Assembly (NCBI RefSeq): GCF_033100135.1
Contig: NZ_CP136920.1
Coordinates: forward strand, 4,769,001-4,833,000
Direction of reading: 5' to 3'
DNA length: 64,000 bases
Origin: Rubellicoccus peritrichatus
Lineage (GTDB): Bacteria > Verrucomicrobiota > Verrucomicrobiia > Opitutales > Cerasicoccaceae
Within the stretch, counting starts at the first letter, position 1, and each line of letters begins with the position of its first letter. The position numbers and the translations under genes were made by a program. Below, piece after piece: positions 52,059 to 61,596 of the stretch. The notes below the pieces were generated by a model. It was given only the letters and a program-made list of their open reading frames with translations, ran no database searches and was not told the origin of the DNA.

Positions 52059-52748
52059 ATGTCAGAGACAGGACGCATATTTGCCATAGGCGACATCCAC
52101 GGATGCCGCATCGAATTTGAGCACCTGCTGCAAAAGCTATCGCTCAAAAACGATGATCAGTTAGTCCTGCTTGGCGACCTGATCAACCGTGGGCCTGATT
52201 CCAAAGGCGTTCTCGGCGTGGCTCGGCAGCTCCCAAACGTGCGCTGCCTGATTGGAAACCATGAGCTGAGGCTGTTGCAATATCGAAGCAGTTCCGATCC
52301 CACCAAGCTGAAACCTTATGATTGGGATACGATTTACCAGTTGAGCGACGCGGACTGGAACTTCATAAGCACCTTTGAGTCGCATATTGAATTCCCGGAA
52401 ATCGAAACCCTGCTCGTCCATGGTGGTTTTGTGCCCTGGACTCCATGGCAGGATCAGCCGTTGGAGGATATCGTCAACATTCAGGTCGTGGATGAACGCG
52501 ACAAGGAATATGGGAAACGCTCGCACTTGCCCAAAGCCCCCAGCTGGCAGGATCTCTGGAAAGGTCCTCCTTTTGTCGTCTGTGGGCACACTCCCCGGAA
52601 AGAAGTTTATAAACAAAAATCTTCAATCTGCATCGACACAGGCTGCGTTTATGGGACACGGTTGACGGCGTTCGAGCTCAAATCGAAGCAGATTATTCAG
52701 GTTGCCGCCTACGAGGATTACGTTAGCAAGAATCCGCCTGTAAAATAA
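52059..52748 (+). CDS. Metallophosphoesterase (PrpA/ApaH-like)
   Basis: A 229-residue two-metal phosphatase with all core motifs in order: FAIGDIHGCR, LLGDLINRGPDS, LIGNHELR, LLVHGGFVPW and VCGHTPRKEV. The size and motif spacing fit bacterial Ser/Thr protein phosphatases of the PrpA type or diadenosine tetraphosphatases; sequence alone does not separate them. Cytoplasmic. 20 nt upstream of mgtE on the same strand, so co-transcription is likely. Confidence 0.92.
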   Translation: MSETGRIFAIGDIHGCRIEFEHLLQKLSLKNDDQLVLLGDLINRGPDSKGVLGVARQLPNVRCLIGNHELRLLQYRSSSDPTKLKPYDWDTIYQLSDADWNFISTFESHIEFPEIETLLVHGGFVPWTPWQDQPLEDIVNIQVVDERDKEYGKRSHLPKAPSWQDLWKGPPFVVCGHTPRKEVYKQKSSICIDTGCVYGTRLTAFELKSKQIIQVAAYEDYVSKNPPVK

Positions 52749-52768
52749 AAAGTCTGAGAAGATCAGTT

Positions 52769-54151
52769 ATGCCGCAAGACATTGCATCCACGGAAAAGCC
52801 TGATATTCAACCAGTTGGTTACGAATTGGATGATTTGTACACCTATCTTGAGGATGAGCGGCTGGATGCAATCGAACCAGCCAGGCTGTCCATCACGTCT
52901 CCCTATGTCGTCAGTCAGTTCCTTGGACGACTTGATGTGGATGACCGACGAAAAATCCTGCGTCTAATCCCGCTTAACATCGGCACCGATATTGTTGCAG
53001 AAATGGATGCCGAGGACGCCGCTGATGTCCTCGAGGCCATGCGCGAAGGGCGCGCCGTCCAGATCCTTGAAGACCTGGACCCGGATGACAGTGCCGACAT
53101 CGTAGCCGAGCTGGAAGATGACGACCAGCAACGCCTCCTAAAAGCAATCGACCCGGAAACCGCCGCAACGGTCCGCGAACTGATCGAGTACGACCAGGAT
53201 AGTGCCGGCGGCATCATGACTCCGGAAGTTGCTAAAGTCTTCACCGACATGACCGTCACTGAAGCGGTTGGCATGATTCAGAAGCTGGACGAGGAACTGG
53301 AGCATATTTACTACATTTATGTCGTCGACCATGACGACCAGCTGCTTGGAATTGTCTCGATGCGCGATCTGGTCATGGCCAAAGGATCGGATGTCATTGG
53401 TGATATCATGACGACGGAACTCCGTGGGATCATTCCCGTCGATATGGACCAGGAAGAAGTCGCTCACGAAATGGCGGAGCATAACTTCCATGCGCTACCC
53501 GTAGTCGATGAAAACAAGCGACTGATCGGTATTGTAACGGACGACGATATCATCGACATTATTCAGGAAGAAGCCACTGAGGATTTACAAAAGATGATGG
53601 GTGCCGGTGGTGACGAAACTCTAGGCGACCCAATTGTAGAAAGTGTTCGCAGGAGAACACCGTGGCTAGTCGTCAATCTCGTGTCTGCGTTTTTTGCTGG
53701 TGGCGTCATTGCCATGTTCGAACACCAAATTCACCAGCTTACGATTCTGGCCGTTTGCATGCCCATCGTGGCCAGCCTCGGCGGAAACACAGGCGGGCAG
53801 AGTCTCGCCGTTGTGATACGCAGTCTGGCATTGGGAGATGTCCACCGTGGTGAAAGCCGCGACGTATGTCTGCGTGAAGGTTTCAAAGGCTTATTGAATG
53901 GTGTCCTGATAGGAATCATCGCAGCAGCCGTTATCTGGGCTTTTACCGGAGAGGCCATAGTTGGTGGCGTCGTTCTTCTCGCCATGATTCTCTCGATGAC
54001 TTACGCCGGAACCGTCGGAGCCTTCATCCCAATCATTCTCAAGCGTATGGGCCTTGATCCGGCCCAAAGCAGTCAGATGTTTTTGACGGCCAGCACTGAT
54101 ATCGTAGGTTTTGCGGTCTTCCTTGGCCTCGGAGCATGGTTGCTGCTGTGA
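52769..54151 (+). CDS. mgtE: Magnesium transporter MgtE
   Basis: Mg2+ channel gated by cytoplasmic Mg2+. The 460-residue protein has the N domain (superhelix of LDVDDRRKILRLIP, ADVLEAMREGRAVQILEDLD units), two CBS domains (MTPEVAKVFTDMTVTEAVGM and IMTTELRGIIPVDMDQEEVA), a plug helix, and five C-terminal membrane helices containing CMPIVASLGGNTGGQSLAVV, the conserved pore segment. Length and order match the family. The 3' end overlaps the next gene by 16 nt. Confidence 0.97.
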   Translation: MPQDIASTEKPDIQPVGYELDDLYTYLEDERLDAIEPARLSITSPYVVSQFLGRLDVDDRRKILRLIPLNIGTDIVAEMDAEDAADVLEAMREGRAVQILEDLDPDDSADIVAELEDDDQQRLLKAIDPETAATVRELIEYDQDSAGGIMTPEVAKVFTDMTVTEAVGMIQKLDEELEHIYYIYVVDHDDQLLGIVSMRDLVMAKGSDVIGDIMTTELRGIIPVDMDQEEVAHEMAEHNFHALPVVDENKRLIGIVTDDDIIDIIQEEATEDLQKMMGAGGDETLGDPIVESVRRRTPWLVVNLVSAFFAGGVIAMFEHQIHQLTILAVCMPIVASLGGNTGGQSLAVVIRSLALGDVHRGESRDVCLREGFKGLLNGVLIGIIAAAVIWAFTGEAIVGGVVLLAMILSMTYAGTVGAFIPIILKRMGLDPAQSSQMFLTASTDIVGFAVFLGLGAWLLL

Positions 54152-55146
54152 CAAAACCACGACGTAAACTGGCAGTTGATCTGGTTCGCTGGATCGCAGC
54201 TTATGGAGTCATCGTCATCCATTTGGCACCATCTTCAGAATCAGGAGAAAAGCTAGGTCTGTTCTTTTCGTTGTTCTGTGTCCCCTATTTCATGATCACC
54301 TCATTGTATTATTTCCATGATCGACTCGGTAAGAAGCGAGGATGGAAAGATACCTTCAGGGCCGAGCGCATTCTCGTTCCGCTTCTATGCTGGACGCTTG
54401 TTTACACAAGCATGCATATCCTCAAAAGCGTGGTCACGGGCAGTACGTTTGATTTCAATTTCCTCGCTTTCTTTGTCTTTGGTGGCTCAGCCGTCCAGCT
54501 CTACTTTCTGCCTCTGCTTCTGTTCTTCCAAGTGGTTCTGTATGGTATTTATAACGTTTATACAGCCGTCAAAGCGAGACGTATGCCATGGACAGGAAGC
54601 ATCACCCTACTGCTGTCTCTCTGTTTTGGACTCTACGCAGAATTAAACGGATACTTCGGGTGGTCCATGGCTTTAGAGGCATGCTTGACTTACGCAGCAC
54701 TAACACTCCTGCTTAGTAAACTACTGCAGCTTTTCAACAAAAGGAATACTGCTACTCTTTTCGTAGTCTCAACAGTTGCATTAATTCTGTTGGAAATCGC
54801 TTTTCTTACAGGAACCGTCTTCAGTCATTCCGTCTATTGGCTCCTTCCACCAGTAGCAGGTTTTGCCCTCGCACTTGCCTGTCAAAAGGCTCCTGACTTT
54901 GAGTTGGGCAGCAAATCGAAGACAGTCATCAGTACCTATTACGGTATATACCTTGTCCATGTTGTTTTTATTGAGGCATTGGAAACTGTTTTGCCCAAAC
55001 TGGGATTCAATCTTGCTCCCTACAGTCTTTCTCAAAAGACAATCATTGGAATCATCGTATTAATCTTGTCAATCTGCGCGGTCCTTCTCATCCGACGGAA
55101 CCGTTACACTGCATTTGCGTTTCTGGGAGAAAGCCGCAAATCGTAA
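54136..55146 (+). CDS. Acyltransferase 3 family membrane protein (OafA/YrhL-like)
   Basis: A 336-residue integral membrane acyltransferase, likely acetylating a surface glycan. The N-terminal helix carries the family R-x(10)-H pattern (LVRWIAAYGVIVIHLAP), and about ten helices follow (e.g. AVQLYFLPLLLFFQVVLYGI, VIIVLILSI-like IIGIIVLILSICAVLL). STYYGIYLVHVVFIE near the C-terminus is also typical. The start may be ATG 54136 or GTG 54148; the latter overlaps the mgtE stop as GTGA. Coupled to mgtE by overlap, with no obvious functional link. Convergent with the symporter gene, 6 nt apart. Confidence 0.87.
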   Translation: MVAAVTKPRRKLAVDLVRWIAAYGVIVIHLAPSSESGEKLGLFFSLFCVPYFMITSLYYFHDRLGKKRGWKDTFRAERILVPLLCWTLVYTSMHILKSVVTGSTFDFNFLAFFVFGGSAVQLYFLPLLLFFQVVLYGIYNVYTAVKARRMPWTGSITLLLSLCFGLYAELNGYFGWSMALEACLTYAALTLLLSKLLQLFNKRNTATLFVVSTVALILLEIAFLTGTVFSHSVYWLLPPVAGFALALACQKAPDFELGSKSKTVISTYYGIYLVHVVFIEALETVLPKLGFNLAPYSLSQKTIIGIIVLILSICAVLLIRRNRYTAFAFLGESRKS

Positions 55147-55152
55147 AGGCGT

Positions 55153-57156
55153 TTATGTTGTCTCAAGATCATCTGCATTCCGCCCGTCGATGACACGACC
55201 GTCGTCCGCTGCATTCCGAGTCGGATCTTTAAGGTCGGCAAACAATCGGCGAATATCGAAGAAGCCCCCAGCCAGAAACCACCCGGTCGTCACGACACCA
55301 AGACCAAGCGAGATCCAGAGATTCACCTGCCAGAAGCCGATCCAGGTTGAGTCCGGAATATCGACAATCAGGTTGATCAGCGTTCCGATCAGAAAAACCA
55401 GCCACCAGCCCAAGACCCATGTCATCGTGCCGATGTAAATGACTTTGTCCCAACGGGAAAACTCTGGGCCCATGCCCAGACTTTTCCATGAACGTGTCGG
55501 TTTCTCTACAGAAGGATCATCATCGCGCCGAAATTTACCGCGATGCAGCAGCCGATCCATCTCATGAGTATAATTTCCAGCCAATGAAACAAAAACATAC
55601 GCGGCAATGGAACATAGCATGGCAAACAGCATCATCTGCCGCCCATTGAATGGAAAGTCATCAACAATCCCCGCAAGCATCATACTGTCAGGAAACCACT
55701 CGACCATTTGTGGACCAATCGCACCAACCCAATACGACTGAAGCAGAAGTCCACTGACTGAAAGAACAGCTCCCATGATCATGGCGGTCCAGGCGGCAGC
55801 AGTTGTACCTCTCTTCCAGTACAAACCACCAATAATAACAGAACCCGCACCGCCTAAAAAGATCGCCCCGGTAATATCGAAGAACATGTAGATGTAATCA
55901 TTGAGCGGAAACACCATGCTGAATGTCCAGGCAAAGACCGCCACACCTATCAGCCCAATCCTGAGCCAGCGAATGTGCTGCTCTGGTGTCAGGGGCTTCT
56001 TTTTAAAAGGCAGCAAGACATCTTGAATAAAGATACTGCTCCATGAGTGCAGGTAAGTATTATCCGTACTGATAGCGGCAGCCAGCATTACTGCAGCAAA
56101 GAGTCCCGTAATTCCAATTGGAAGAATCTGTGTCAGTCCGATGGGAACGGTCATCTGATTTTTCACCGCAGGATCGGCAAGTTGTGAAAGCTCTGCGTTG
56201 ATTCCAGCAGCTTGCTCCGCAAAGATCGGATTATGCATCACGGCAAAAACACATAGCGGCATCATGAGAACAGCCATCCCCTGGGCAATGGCGCGCCAGT
56301 TGCCAAGAATCCCAGCCATGCGGGCCTCATGTGGTGTACGGGCTGAAGCGTTGTAAGCAGAACTCCCCTGCCAGGCCCGCGTAGTATAAACCACCATAAA
56401 TACACCGATCAGGTAGTAACCGATGTTGAAATCATCAACCGCTCCGGCGCGAAAGGGATGAACCATTGATTTACCTTCAGGTACAGTTTGCAGACCCGTA
56501 ATTAGATCCGACCAGTCAAACGCCCACATCAAAAAAACAAGGATGATAAGAAACGCGATTAAGCTGAACATGGATTGCACAAAGTCCGTTAACAGGACCG
56601 TGACTTGTCCCCCGAGAAAAACAAAAACAAGGGCAAGACCGAGCTCCAATGCCATGATCAACGGAAAAGTAGAAAGCTCTAAACCTGCAACCGAAATGAC
56701 ATCCGGCAATTGACAAAAATGAATAAAGAAGCGCGCTGTAATCGCCGGAAAAACACCGTAGTTAATAACACCTGAAAGAAACGCCAGCATCCCGCAAAAG
56801 ACACGAAAACGACGACTGTAACGCATCTCGATAAACTGCGGCATAGTCATCGAACGCGTTTGTCGGAATCGATAAATAACAAACCCCGAAAGCGCAATGA
56901 TGAGACCAAGTGGCGACAGGAAAAAGCCCCACCATATCGGAACAAAACCGGCCTGATACGTTATCTCAAAAGCACCAACAATTGTGATCGCACCAAGACC
57001 GGCAATGCCCTCTGAAAGGGTTAATAAATAACGCCCGGCACAACGATTGGCGACAAGATAGTCTGCCACTCCGCGCATGTAGCGACGCGAGTAAGCAACA
57101 ATACCCAAAAGGGCTGCAAGAAACAGTCCAACAATCAGCCAATCGAGATTATTCAT
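55153..57156 (-). CDS. Sodium:solute symporter family transporter
   Basis: A 667-residue SSS-family protein with about 14 membrane helices, importing a solute with Na+. N-terminal DWLIVGLFLAALLGIVAYSR, SEGIAGLGAITIVGAFE, GFVPIWWGFFLSPLGLIIA and TMPQFIEMRYSRRFRVFCGM are typical of the SGLT-fold sugar branch. A cytoplasmic loop (HRGKFRRDDDPSVEKPTRSW) precedes the last helices. It is the last gene of the amino-sugar operon, 6 nt after the GH114-like gene, so I infer it imports the product of that enzyme. Confidence 0.92.
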   Translation of the reverse strand: MNNLDWLIVGLFLAALLGIVAYSRRYMRGVADYLVANRCAGRYLLTLSEGIAGLGAITIVGAFEITYQAGFVPIWWGFFLSPLGLIIALSGFVIYRFRQTRSMTMPQFIEMRYSRRFRVFCGMLAFLSGVINYGVFPAITARFFIHFCQLPDVISVAGLELSTFPLIMALELGLALVFVFLGGQVTVLLTDFVQSMFSLIAFLIILVFLMWAFDWSDLITGLQTVPEGKSMVHPFRAGAVDDFNIGYYLIGVFMVVYTTRAWQGSSAYNASARTPHEARMAGILGNWRAIAQGMAVLMMPLCVFAVMHNPIFAEQAAGINAELSQLADPAVKNQMTVPIGLTQILPIGITGLFAAVMLAAAISTDNTYLHSWSSIFIQDVLLPFKKKPLTPEQHIRWLRIGLIGVAVFAWTFSMVFPLNDYIYMFFDITGAIFLGGAGSVIIGGLYWKRGTTAAAWTAMIMGAVLSVSGLLLQSYWVGAIGPQMVEWFPDSMMLAGIVDDFPFNGRQMMLFAMLCSIAAYVFVSLAGNYTHEMDRLLHRGKFRRDDDPSVEKPTRSWKSLGMGPEFSRWDKVIYIGTMTWVLGWWLVFLIGTLINLIVDIPDSTWIGFWQVNLWISLGLGVVTTGWFLAGGFFDIRRLFADLKDPTRNAADDGRVIDGRNADDLETT

Positions 57157-57162
57157 TGCCGA

Positions 57163-59067
57163 TTAGCGCAGCAGCTCCACCTGCTCCACCCACATCATGT
57201 TGGGTCGCTCATCCGAGCCACTACCCGGCTCCTGAACAAGACGGACGGCAACAACCTCAGCTGGGTCGAATTGAATGCGATTTTCAGCGTCGGCGTTATT
57301 CTCAACCTCTGCGACAGATTGCCAGGCTCCACTTTCTTCTGCTGCTGAAGATGAAAGTACTTCGACACGGAAATCGCGGGAGGCAAACGGAACACCATTA
57401 TCCCAGGCCCAATTGATGGCCAAGCCACGTGTTGTCATTGGTTTTGGTAAGCGGAATTCCAGATAATGCGTCGCTGGCTTCTCCCATGAGGCCCAGGCAC
57501 GATTACGCCAGTTCAACTCATTCTTGTCTGCAACTCCATCAATAACCGGAGCAACTTCATAATCCGGATAGTTGGAACTTGGTCGGACTGAGGTGCCCTT
57601 GGGAAACCCATTGCGTGTCTCCTCCAATTCAAAAGTCAATCGCTCCGGTGTTGCTTGAATGTCAAGATATGCATCATCCGGTTGTCCCTTATAATCGATA
57701 TCGTAAATCTTATCCAAATAGATATTGGAGACTTCAGGGATATACCCAAAAGTAGCAGCACGGTCATATGCAGTTTTCACTGCTGGAGCATCAGGACCTC
57801 CAGCATAATCCAAAGCCAGTACAACCAAACCATGATCATCCATGGCTGGCTTTAAAACATCCTGCCAAATTTCCAGGCCATGATCCCAGGCAGATGGCCT
57901 CATGAGAATGTATTCGCTGTTACCCCAGTCCCAGCTTGCAGTCAGGCTTTCAAACATGACCCCATCAACATAAGGTGCGAGATCCGCAACCGTGTGAAAA
58001 CCCCGATTCAAAATGATCAGCGAATCGGGATTCTGAGCACGCAACTCCTTGACCAGAGTCACCATTGCATCTCGGCTTTCTTTGTAAAGCTCGCTGGTAT
58101 CAACGGTATCGAGGAAGAACCCATCTACGCCGAATTTCTTTTTCATATTCCAGGCGATATCGAGAAAATGACGGCGCCAGGCAGGTTGGCGCGAATCAGT
58201 AAAGTAAGAACTCCAGACGGAATTCTTATCCGGCGCACCATCCTGGTTTCGGTCAAAGTAAGCGGAATCAAAACCACCTGGACCACCAGCATCACCAACA
58301 CGCAATGCATCATCCTCACCCAGGCTGATATAACCAATGACAAGTGTGCCTGCTTCCTGCAGTTTGGCCACACTCTCGGGCGTTTGATTACGCACTTCGA
58401 TGATGGCGGCATCGCGCGTGCTCATTTCTTCGATCAACCCGGGTCCATAATAGCAGGCATAGGATTCAATCTCATCAAAACGCTCGCGTGCATCACTGTT
58501 ACCAGTTGGAAGCATGGGAGCAACATAGACCGATTCCGTCATCCCTGAGGACTTCCAGGTTTTACCATTGCGTGGCATGGAATCGAGAACTTCAGCCCAA
58601 TCATTCGATGAAGTCGTGACAAAAACACTGTATGGGTCTGGCAATTCAATCAGCTTTGTATTGAGGACAAACTTTGCAGTATTGCCATCAACGGTACGCG
58701 TTGCACTCGCTCCATCAATTGGCTCCCAGATCCATTCATTACTTCCATCTGTACCCTTATAGCGATACACGCGATCACCTTCGATCAAGAGATCCAGTCC
58801 ACGTCCTGAACCATAGCCGGCATAATGACTGAAACCGGTTGCGGCTTTGCTATCGGAGTCAATGAACACATGCATCCAATCAGTCGGTTGGGCATCTGTC
58901 GTTGCGATGACAATTATGTCACCCCCCTGTCGCTTCATTTCGCCTTTGACGAGTGAGGCATTCTCCCCCGCAGTGGCCGATGAACTCTGTTTAACAGAAG
59001 ATGCATGGGCTTCAGCCGTTGCAACGAGGCAAAGGCCAAGCAGAGCATGTAATTTCAATGCTTTCAT
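57163..59067 (-). CDS. Secreted GH114-like endo-alpha-1,4-polygalactosaminidase with accessory domains
   Basis: A 634-residue exported glycoside hydrolase. Signal peptide residues 1-22 (LLGLCLVATAEAHA). An N-terminal beta domain (about 40-165) precedes the GH114 TIM barrel (about 200-455), with YYGPGLIEEMSTRDAAIIEV, VIGYISLGEDD, KKFGVDGFFLDTVDTSELY (acidic residue at 320) and YVDGVMFESLTASWDW (Glu373). A C-terminal galactose-binding-like module (about 505-634) ends WVEQVELLR. GH114 enzymes cleave alpha-1,4-linked galactosamine polymers; the barrel family also contains TM1410-like members of unsure specificity, so polygalactosamine is the best but not the only candidate. It sits between the pseudopilin and the symporter gene with 21 and 6 nt gaps. 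Confidence 0.85.
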   Translation of the reverse strand: MKALKLHALLGLCLVATAEAHASSVKQSSSATAGENASLVKGEMKRQGGDIIVIATTDAQPTDWMHVFIDSDSKAATGFSHYAGYGSGRGLDLLIEGDRVYRYKGTDGSNEWIWEPIDGASATRTVDGNTAKFVLNTKLIELPDPYSVFVTTSSNDWAEVLDSMPRNGKTWKSSGMTESVYVAPMLPTGNSDARERFDEIESYACYYGPGLIEEMSTRDAAIIEVRNQTPESVAKLQEAGTLVIGYISLGEDDALRVGDAGGPGGFDSAYFDRNQDGAPDKNSVWSSYFTDSRQPAWRRHFLDIAWNMKKKFGVDGFFLDTVDTSELYKESRDAMVTLVKELRAQNPDSLIILNRGFHTVADLAPYVDGVMFESLTASWDWGNSEYILMRPSAWDHGLEIWQDVLKPAMDDHGLVVLALDYAGGPDAPAVKTAYDRAATFGYIPEVSNIYLDKIYDIDYKGQPDDAYLDIQATPERLTFELEETRNGFPKGTSVRPSSNYPDYEVAPVIDGVADKNELNWRNRAWASWEKPATHYLEFRLPKPMTTRGLAINWAWDNGVPFASRDFRVEVLSSSAAEESGAWQSVAEVENNADAENRIQFDPAEVVAVRLVQEPGSGSDERPNMMWVEQVELLR

Positions 59068-59088
59068 AATAAATAAATTTTAGAGAGG

Positions 59089-59739
59089 TTAGTTGGAGCC
59101 CGGAAGGTCTTTCGGACTCAGAAAATACGGATCTTCCACCAGGAAGGTCTCGACCGGTTTCACCTCAGCGCGGCCATCCAAAAAGAGAGCAACCGTTTTA
59201 CCATCATAACGTTCAGGGTCCGCTGAGTGACCCGTGTGATCAATATAACCCCAGGAATCCGTCTTGGGGCCATCCGTAAGAACAAGTGTCTCTGAAGGGT
59301 TTGGGTAAAGCCATTGAGTGCCAACATGGTCACCATCAAATGCGGAATCGCCTTTGTGGCGCCCCATGACAACATAATTCCAGCCATAGGAAATTGTGGC
59401 GGCAACGGTTCCGTCGTTAGTCGGGTCAAACTCTTCGTGAGCCGGGCTTCCGAATATGTTGTTATCACTACCAGCATATGGACGCAGAATCTGCCACCAG
59501 TATTGTTGAATGCCATCACGATAATCATGCCAAACCGGCAGTTCACCATCATTATCCTGGGCAAATGTCAATGCGGCCACCCCGATTTGCCGAACATTCG
59601 ACGTGCTTTGAACAAGCTCTGTCTTTGTCCGTGACGAACTCAACACTGGAACAAGAATCGCCCCCAGAACTGCCACTACGGCAATCGCGGTCAGCAACTC
59701 AACGAGCGTGAATCCATTCTGGCGGCTTCTCGTTCTCAT
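59089..59739 (-). CDS. Type II secretion-like pseudopilin
   Basis: A 216-residue protein starting with a prepilin peptidase site: RSRQNGFTLVELLTAIAVVA, cleavage after Gly with Glu at +5, then the hydrophobic helix. The rest is a globular domain with SSRTKTELVQSTSNVRQIGV, PLWHD-like ELPVWHDYRDG and VLTDGPKTDSWGY, the pattern of the many lone pseudopilins (GspG/H-like) that Verrucomicrobiota, Planctomycetota and Lentisphaerota carry next to hydrolases. ATG 59739 is chosen; upstream codons to 59784 add a non-typical leader. Its role beside the secreted hydrolase is not known; attachment or secretion is possible. Confidence 0.85.
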   Translation of the reverse strand: MRTRSRQNGFTLVELLTAIAVVAVLGAILVPVLSSSRTKTELVQSTSNVRQIGVAALTFAQDNDGELPVWHDYRDGIQQYWWQILRPYAGSDNNIFGSPAHEEFDPTNDGTVAATISYGWNYVVMGRHKGDSAFDGDHVGTQWLYPNPSETLVLTDGPKTDSWGYIDHTGHSADPERYDGKTVALFLDGRAEVKPVETFLVEDPYFLSPKDLPGSN

Positions 59740-59790
59740 GTGCTTAATTATGATAAGGTTATATGCTTTTTCTCCGCAAAGCAAGTCTGC

Positions 59791-60489
59791 TTAGCTCCGA
59801 CAACGGCGGCGATAAGCGATTATGCCAATTGCACCAATAGCAAGGAAGATGCCAGCGTGGCCTGGCTCAGGAACAGCGACCGTATAAGCACTCGAACCTG
59901 TGCCGGCAATCAACTCATAATTTGATGCATCAGTATTAACATACACTCCCAAGCCAAAGGTATCATTTGGAAAAATGACTGTCCCGCCTGTAGTGAATGT
60001 TGCATTTCTGCTTAACGCTATTTCCTGCTGAGTCGTGGTTGTAAAGAAAGGTGCGATTGATGCCCCACCATTATCAATTGATCCGCTATTGAAGCCACCT
60101 CGCTGATCAAATGGAAAGTCATTCTGCCAACCAACTTCGGATCCGATTACACCCAAACCAAAGATATTGAAACCAGTATTTGCATCATTATCATTATCGA
60201 GTGTGATGAAAATCTGATTTGCTCCAGAATTCACTAGATGTGAACCATCATATTGTACTCGCAAATAAACAAAATCATCATCATTAGCAACACTGAGTGC
60301 AGTAAAGCCAAGTGGAGGTGTTCCCAATGTTGTTATATCGGTAGTGAATACTGGAACACCATCCCAGTCCGAAAAGTCGCCGTCGATGGTGATAGTCTTG
60401 AAGGTTCCAGCCGAAGCCAAAACAGGCATGGTTGCAATGCCGAGGAGGAGTGCAGTGTATTTGATTGATTTGATCATAGATGTTTTCAT
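59791..60489 (-). CDS. PEP-CTERM protein with a CBM9-like N-terminus
   Basis: A 232-residue exported protein. Signal peptide ends PVLASAG; the next segment TITIDGDFSDWDGVPVF is the hallmark start of carbohydrate-binding family 9-like domains. AVPEPGHAGIFLAIGAIGII then AYRRRCRS forms a full PEP-CTERM signal. It lies 17 nt after lacI and 51 nt before the pseudopilin in the operon. I infer a surface-bound glycan-binding protein that works with the GH114-like enzyme. Confidence 0.87.
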   Translation of the reverse strand: MKTSMIKSIKYTALLLGIATMPVLASAGTFKTITIDGDFSDWDGVPVFTTDITTLGTPPLGFTALSVANDDDFVYLRVQYDGSHLVNSGANQIFITLDNDNDANTGFNIFGLGVIGSEVGWQNDFPFDQRGGFNSGSIDNGGASIAPFFTTTTQQEIALSRNATFTTGGTVIFPNDTFGLGVYVNTDASNYELIAGTGSSAYTVAVPEPGHAGIFLAIGAIGIIAYRRRCRS

Positions 60490-60506
60490 GGGGTTGCCTT
60501 TTGGAT

Positions 60507-61547
60507 TTAGTTTATTGAATTTTTCTTTGTCTCGTTCTTACAAACAGAAGACCTTGGGACAAAAAATGTATTAATCACATGCTTCGAGCTTGCCCGGCGG
60601 CCCAAATTCTTGCCCATATCAAAACGGGCAAGGAGACAATCGACTGCCGTTTTTGCCATCTGCTGGCGGGGTATGCCGATACTGGAAAGCGATGGCGTGG
60701 TGAACGCGGAGAAAGCCAAATCATCCATCCCGACAATCGAGGTATCTTCCGGCACTCTGATCCCCAAACGCTGTGCCTCATTAAGGGCACCCAGGGCGAG
60801 GACATCGGTTGAGCAAATGACAGCGGTAGGACTGTGGGCAGCAAGCTGATTGAATGCATTTCTACCATCTGCGAAAGACAACGGGCCTTTCGCGATCAGG
60901 CGTGGATCGACAATTAAACCGAGTTCTTCGAGCGCTTCCTTGTAGGCCGCAAGCTTGCCTTCGTCCGCCGTTCCCCGAATAAAACCAATCCGACTATGGC
61001 CGAGTTTTGCCAGTTCTTTAACTGCCTCGTGGATACCCGAACGGATGTCGAGCTCGATAGCGATTTCATCGCCAACAGGAGTCCAGGGCATTCCGGAAAT
61101 CACTGCCGCCGGACAATCGTGGACTGCCTTGAGCAGCTTTAATCCACTGGATCGGCCATCGACTACCAGAATAATTCCATCCAGTCCGTGCCCTCTTGTC
61201 AGCTCCGCTAAACGATCGACATCCTTGCCTTTGGCACTTCCGCCCAGCTCCAGATGGATAGCATAGTCTCGCATTTCTGCTGCTTTGATCAACTCCTGCG
61301 CGAGCTCCATTATGTAATAATCAAATATAGGCTCATCGGCAAATGTGTAGTAAAGACCAATAAGGCCTGTTTTCTTCATGTTAAGGCGGCGAGCATGAAT
61401 ATTGGGTGAGAAGCCAGCCTTTTTGGCTTCTTCCAAAATACGCTCTTTCGTTGCTTCACTGATACGCCCGTTCCCGGAAAAAGCCCGGGAAACGGTTGCC
61501 GTTGAAACACCGATACTCTGCGAGAATGATTTAATGTCTAATGCCAT
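60507..61547 (-). CDS. LacI family transcriptional repressor
   Basis: A 346-residue regulator with an N-terminal helix-turn-helix (IKSFSQSIGVSTATVSRAFS), hinge helix region (SPNIHARRLNMKKTGLIGLY) and a periplasmic-binding-fold effector domain (GLDGIILVVDGRSSGLKLLK, STDVLALGALNEAQRLGIRV, GMDDLAFSAFTTPSLSSIG). Length is typical. Second gene of the operon. The 49-nt gap upstream contains TTACGCA (61561-61567), identical to half of the palindrome at 62764-62781, and suggests self-control. It likely senses the imported sugar or its phosphate. Confidence 0.95.
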   Translation of the reverse strand: MALDIKSFSQSIGVSTATVSRAFSGNGRISEATKERILEEAKKAGFSPNIHARRLNMKKTGLIGLYYTFADEPIFDYYIMELAQELIKAAEMRDYAIHLELGGSAKGKDVDRLAELTRGHGLDGIILVVDGRSSGLKLLKAVHDCPAAVISGMPWTPVGDEIAIELDIRSGIHEAVKELAKLGHSRIGFIRGTADEGKLAAYKEALEELGLIVDPRLIAKGPLSFADGRNAFNQLAAHSPTAVICSTDVLALGALNEAQRLGIRVPEDTSIVGMDDLAFSAFTTPSLSSIGIPRQQMAKTAVDCLLARFDMGKNLGRRASSKHVINTFFVPRSSVCKNETKKNSIN

Positions 61548-61596
61548 TTCGTGAAACTATTTACGCAGCGTTTAAAAAGCGAGTTCATTTTGTTGG